A DNA stretch of 5,851 nucleotides, taken from the NCBI GenBank assembly GCA_018816205.1, contig JAHIWJ010000055.1, forward strand, positions 1 through 5,851. The letters run 5' to 3'. How positions within the stretch are numbered: position 1 is the stretch's first letter; every line of letters begins with the position of its first letter. Source of the DNA: Nanobdellota archaeon. GTDB lineage: Archaea > Nanobdellota > Nanobdellia > Pacearchaeales > GW2011-AR1. Made by a program: the position numbers and the translations under genes. The notes beneath the pieces were generated by a model. The model was not told the origin of the DNA. It was given only the letters and a program-made list of their open reading frames with translations, and made no database searches. Positions 4,344 to 5,851 of the stretch are shown piece after piece.

Positions 4344-5507
4344 ATGTCCCTCTCAGAAAAATATAGAGCAAAGAGGTACGCAGAAATTATTCACCAGGAC
4401 CAGGCAGTCAAGGAAGTCGCAAAATTCCTTAAGGAATTTCCAAAAAAGAAATCCTTGGTTCTGCATGGGCCTGCTGGAACCGGCAAAACCTCTCTCGCCC
4501 TTGCGGCAGCAAAAGAAAACGACCTTGAAGTCCTGGAATTAAATTCTTCAGATTTGCGAAACCGCGCAAAGCTCGAAGAGACCCTTCGCCCCGCCACCCA
4601 GCAATCCTCCCTCTTCAAAAAAGGCAAGGTCCTCTTGATGGATGAAGTCGACGGCGTAACTGGCACAGACATCGGTGGCATTCCAGAGCTAGTCAAACTA
4701 ATCCACTCGACATCTTTCCCAATAATCATGACCTGCAACGACGTCTGGCAGTCAAAGCTCTCCCCAGTGCGGCAAAAATCAAAACTCGTCGAGATGAAAC
4801 CCCTTGATTTAGGCTCAATAATTTCTCTCCTTCTAAAAATCTCAGAACAAGAAGGTTTCAACAAATCTCCTCAATTCTTGAAACAAATTGCAATAAAGTC
4901 CCAAGGAGATTTAAGAGCAGCAATCAATGACCTCGAGTCCTACAGTCGGCTTGACAGCGAAGAAATCGACTTGACAGACAAACGAAACGTTTCGCAAAGT
5001 ATCTTCAACGTTCTCAGGCGTTTATTCAAAGAAAGACAACCCTTTCTGGAACTCTTCGACACAACAGACGAATCCCTCGACGAAATTTTGCTCTGGATAG
5101 AGGAAAACATCCCCAAGGAATACAAAAACGAAACTCTAGTAAAAGCCTACCATGCGCTGGGCAGCGCCGACGTTTTCAGAGGCAGAATCTACAAAAACCA
5201 GCACTGGAGATTTCTAGTCTACCAGAACGCATTTCAATCTGCCGGAATCTCTTTCGCAAAAGACGCACCGCTAGACGGCTTCACAAAATACGAAAAACCA
5301 AAACGCATATTAAAAATTTGGTTGAACAACCAAAAAATAGCAAAAAAGAAAACAATCGCGAAAAAATACGCAAGAATGGTCCACTGCTCAACAAAACGCG
5401 CCCTTCGAGACTTCACCGTCCTCACCCCAATTCTAAAACAAGAATCCGTCCAGCAAAAATTGAAACTTTCCGACGATGAGATTGCTTATGTAAATGGGTT
5501 GAGGTGA
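4344..5507 (+). CDS. rfcL: replication factor C large subunit, 387 aa
   Basis: This is the single large subunit of the archaeal clamp loader, partner of RfcS in opening and loading PCNA. Motifs in order are the N-terminal SEKYRAKRY (4-12, the RFC-L counterpart of EKYRP), Walker A GPAGTGKTS (42-50), Walker B VLLMDEVD (96-103), sensor 1 TCND (130-133) and sensor 2 GDLRAAIND (188-196). The SRC arginine-finger motif of small subunits is replaced by PVRQKSK (141-147), as expected for a large subunit. A helical collar domain and a lysine-rich C-terminal region (316-350) follow. At 387 residues it is somewhat short: archaeal RfcL is often 400-500 and commonly ends in a PCNA-binding PIP box (QxxLxxFF type), and none is visible at this C-terminus (DDEIAYVNGLR). 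It converges with the AbrB-like gene, with 8 bases between stop codons. Confidence 0.96.
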   Translation: MSLSEKYRAKRYAEIIHQDQAVKEVAKFLKEFPKKKSLVLHGPAGTGKTSLALAAAKENDLEVLELNSSDLRNRAKLEETLRPATQQSSLFKKGKVLLMDEVDGVTGTDIGGIPELVKLIHSTSFPIIMTCNDVWQSKLSPVRQKSKLVEMKPLDLGSIISLLLKISEQEGFNKSPQFLKQIAIKSQGDLRAAINDLESYSRLDSEEIDLTDKRNVSQSIFNVLRRLFKERQPFLELFDTTDESLDEILLWIEENIPKEYKNETLVKAYHALGSADVFRGRIYKNQHWRFLVYQNAFQSAGISFAKDAPLDGFTKYEKPKRILKIWLNNQKIAKKKTIAKKYARMVHCSTKRALRDFTVLTPILKQESVQQKLKLSDDEIAYVNGLR

Positions 5508-5515
5508 TTAATCCC

Positions 5516-5677
5516 TTACTGAGATTGAACGGAAATTGCTTCAATATTCAACTGCACAATCGTCCCAGGCTTCAAATGCTCCTCCAACATTCGCGGAATA
5601 ACAATAATCGCCTGATTTCCATGCTTCGCTATCTTTTTCGTGATTACAAATCGCCTTTTCTCATTTTTCTCTTCCAT
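5516..5677 (-). CDS. AbrB/MazE-like (SpoVT-AbrB fold) small DNA-binding protein, 53 aa
   Basis: The leftward 53-codon ORF encodes one short domain. Residues 15-45 (KIAKHGNQAIIVIPRMLEEH, then LKPGTIVQLNI) follow the SpoVT-AbrB pattern: a basic strand, GN-x-x-I-x-I-P, a short helix ending LKPG, and a final beta strand. Proteins of this fold are swapped-hairpin dimers that act as transcription regulators or as antitoxins. The N-terminus (MEEKNEKRRF) is charged. No toxin gene is visible beside it: upstream is the C-terminus of another leftward gene, and downstream is rfcL on the other strand. An in-frame TAA at 5683-5681 fixes the start at 5677. The clearest TATA-like sequence (TTTATACA, 5691-5684) is too close for leaderless transcription; a weaker one (CTTATGTAC) is centred near 5699. 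Gene call good, family likely, regulatory target unknown. Confidence 0.7.
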   Translation of the reverse strand: MEEKNEKRRFVITKKIAKHGNQAIIVIPRMLEEHLKPGTIVQLNIEAISVQSQ

Positions 5678-5683
5678 GTTTTA

Positions 5684-5702
5684 TGTATAAACCGTACATA
5701 AG
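5684..5702 (-). promoter_or_regulatory. possible promoter of the AbrB-like gene
   Basis: The minus strand holds CTTATGTAC around 5702-5694, about 21 bases before the ATG at 5677, and TTTATACA at 5691-5684, only 11 bases before it. The former has better spacing, the latter a better sequence, so the promoter is not resolved. Confidence 0.3.
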
Positions 5703-5754
5703 CTCTTTTTTGCAGTGTTGCATAATTCGAAAATAATTCCTTATCAATCAACTG

Positions 5755-5851
5755 TTAGTTACCAACCGCCATTTTTTCTTCAGCATACCTTTTAATTATC
5801 TGGTATGCCCAGAATTTTCTGTGCGCTTCAGCGCACATTTGCTCTACAAGA
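5755..5851 (-). CDS. C-terminal end of a leftward gene, cut by the right edge
   Basis: The minus strand is open from the right edge to a TAA at 5757-5755. It gives 31 residues that begin LVEQMCAEAHRKFWAYQIIK and end RYAEEKMAVGN. The segment reads as an amphipathic helix with protein-like codon choice, and nothing in the other two minus frames is open. I cannot name a family from this fragment. A short perfect hairpin at 5821-5836 (GTGCGC-TTCA-GCGCAC) lies within the codons for CAEAH and is probably incidental. The gene ends 77 bases before the AbrB-like gene and runs in the same direction, so the two could be cotranscribed. Confidence 0.55.
   Translation of the reverse strand, partial: LVEQMCAEAHRKFWAYQIIKRYAEEKMAVGN

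Noticed and set aside
4391..5425. Minus-strand ORFs of 157, 61 and 63 codons inside rfcL
   Set aside because: These are shadows of the well-supported rfcL coding frame, with Ser/Arg/Phe-rich products typical of antisense translation.
5632..5675. T-rich stretches on the plus strand as an rfcL terminator
   Set aside because: They are over 120 bases past the rfcL stop and are explained by Lys/Glu codons of the AbrB-like gene on the other strand.
5504..5701. 65-codon plus-strand ORF after rfcL
   Set aside because: It is antisense to the AbrB-like gene, starts at GTG inside the end of rfcL, and its product resembles no protein.
5821..5836. Perfect 6-bp hairpin GTGCGC-TTCA-GCGCAC as a terminator
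   Set aside because: It lies within the coding end of a leftward gene, about 65 bases before its stop, and has no T-run after it on either strand.

Overview
The window looks like archaeal chromosome. It carries both subunits of the archaeal clamp loader replication factor C (RFC). It also has a tiny basic ORF matching ribosomal protein eL41, which is absent from bacteria. Starts are preceded by archaeal TATA boxes instead of bacterial -35/-10 elements or Shine-Dalgarno sites. The small, tightly packed genes, many without recognisable family, and a PlsC-type acyltransferase suggest an uncultivated DPANN-type lineage. That placement is inference; the archaeal assignment is firm.

Left part (1-1174): a possible partial gene leaves the window to the left. 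Next come two leftward genes: an unrecognised 162-residue soluble protein, and a 152-residue protein with an N-terminal membrane anchor and six cysteines. A 90-base divergent promoter region separates the latter from a rightward 212-residue Ser/Thr/Pro-rich protein with one C-terminal membrane segment.

Centre (1807-3171): a 38-codon ORF encodes an eL41-like protein with a 13-residue N-terminal extension, followed by the RFC small subunit. A 54-codon leftward gene for a single-span membrane protein converges on rfcS, and the two TAA stops share the tetranucleotide TTAA.

Right part (3172-5851): a leftward PlsC-like acyltransferase is divergent from a small rightward gene that appears broken by a +1 frameshift near 4061. 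Then comes the RFC large subunit, converging with a 53-codon leftward gene for an AbrB/MazE-like DNA-binding protein. The C-terminus of one more leftward gene enters from the right edge.

Working together: RfcS and RfcL should assemble into the clamp loader that places PCNA on DNA, and eL41 belongs to the ribosome. The other genes have no visible functional link to these; each has its own promoter, so this is a set of single-gene transcripts and not an operon. For most genes the TATA box lies about 24-27 bases before the start codon, so transcripts should be leaderless. I used this spacing to choose several starts. I see no mobile element, CRISPR array, tRNA or rRNA, and no strong case for a new multi-gene system. 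The points most worth following up are the extended eL41, the frameshifted gene, the acyltransferase in an archaeal context and the small genes that a length cut-off would miss.
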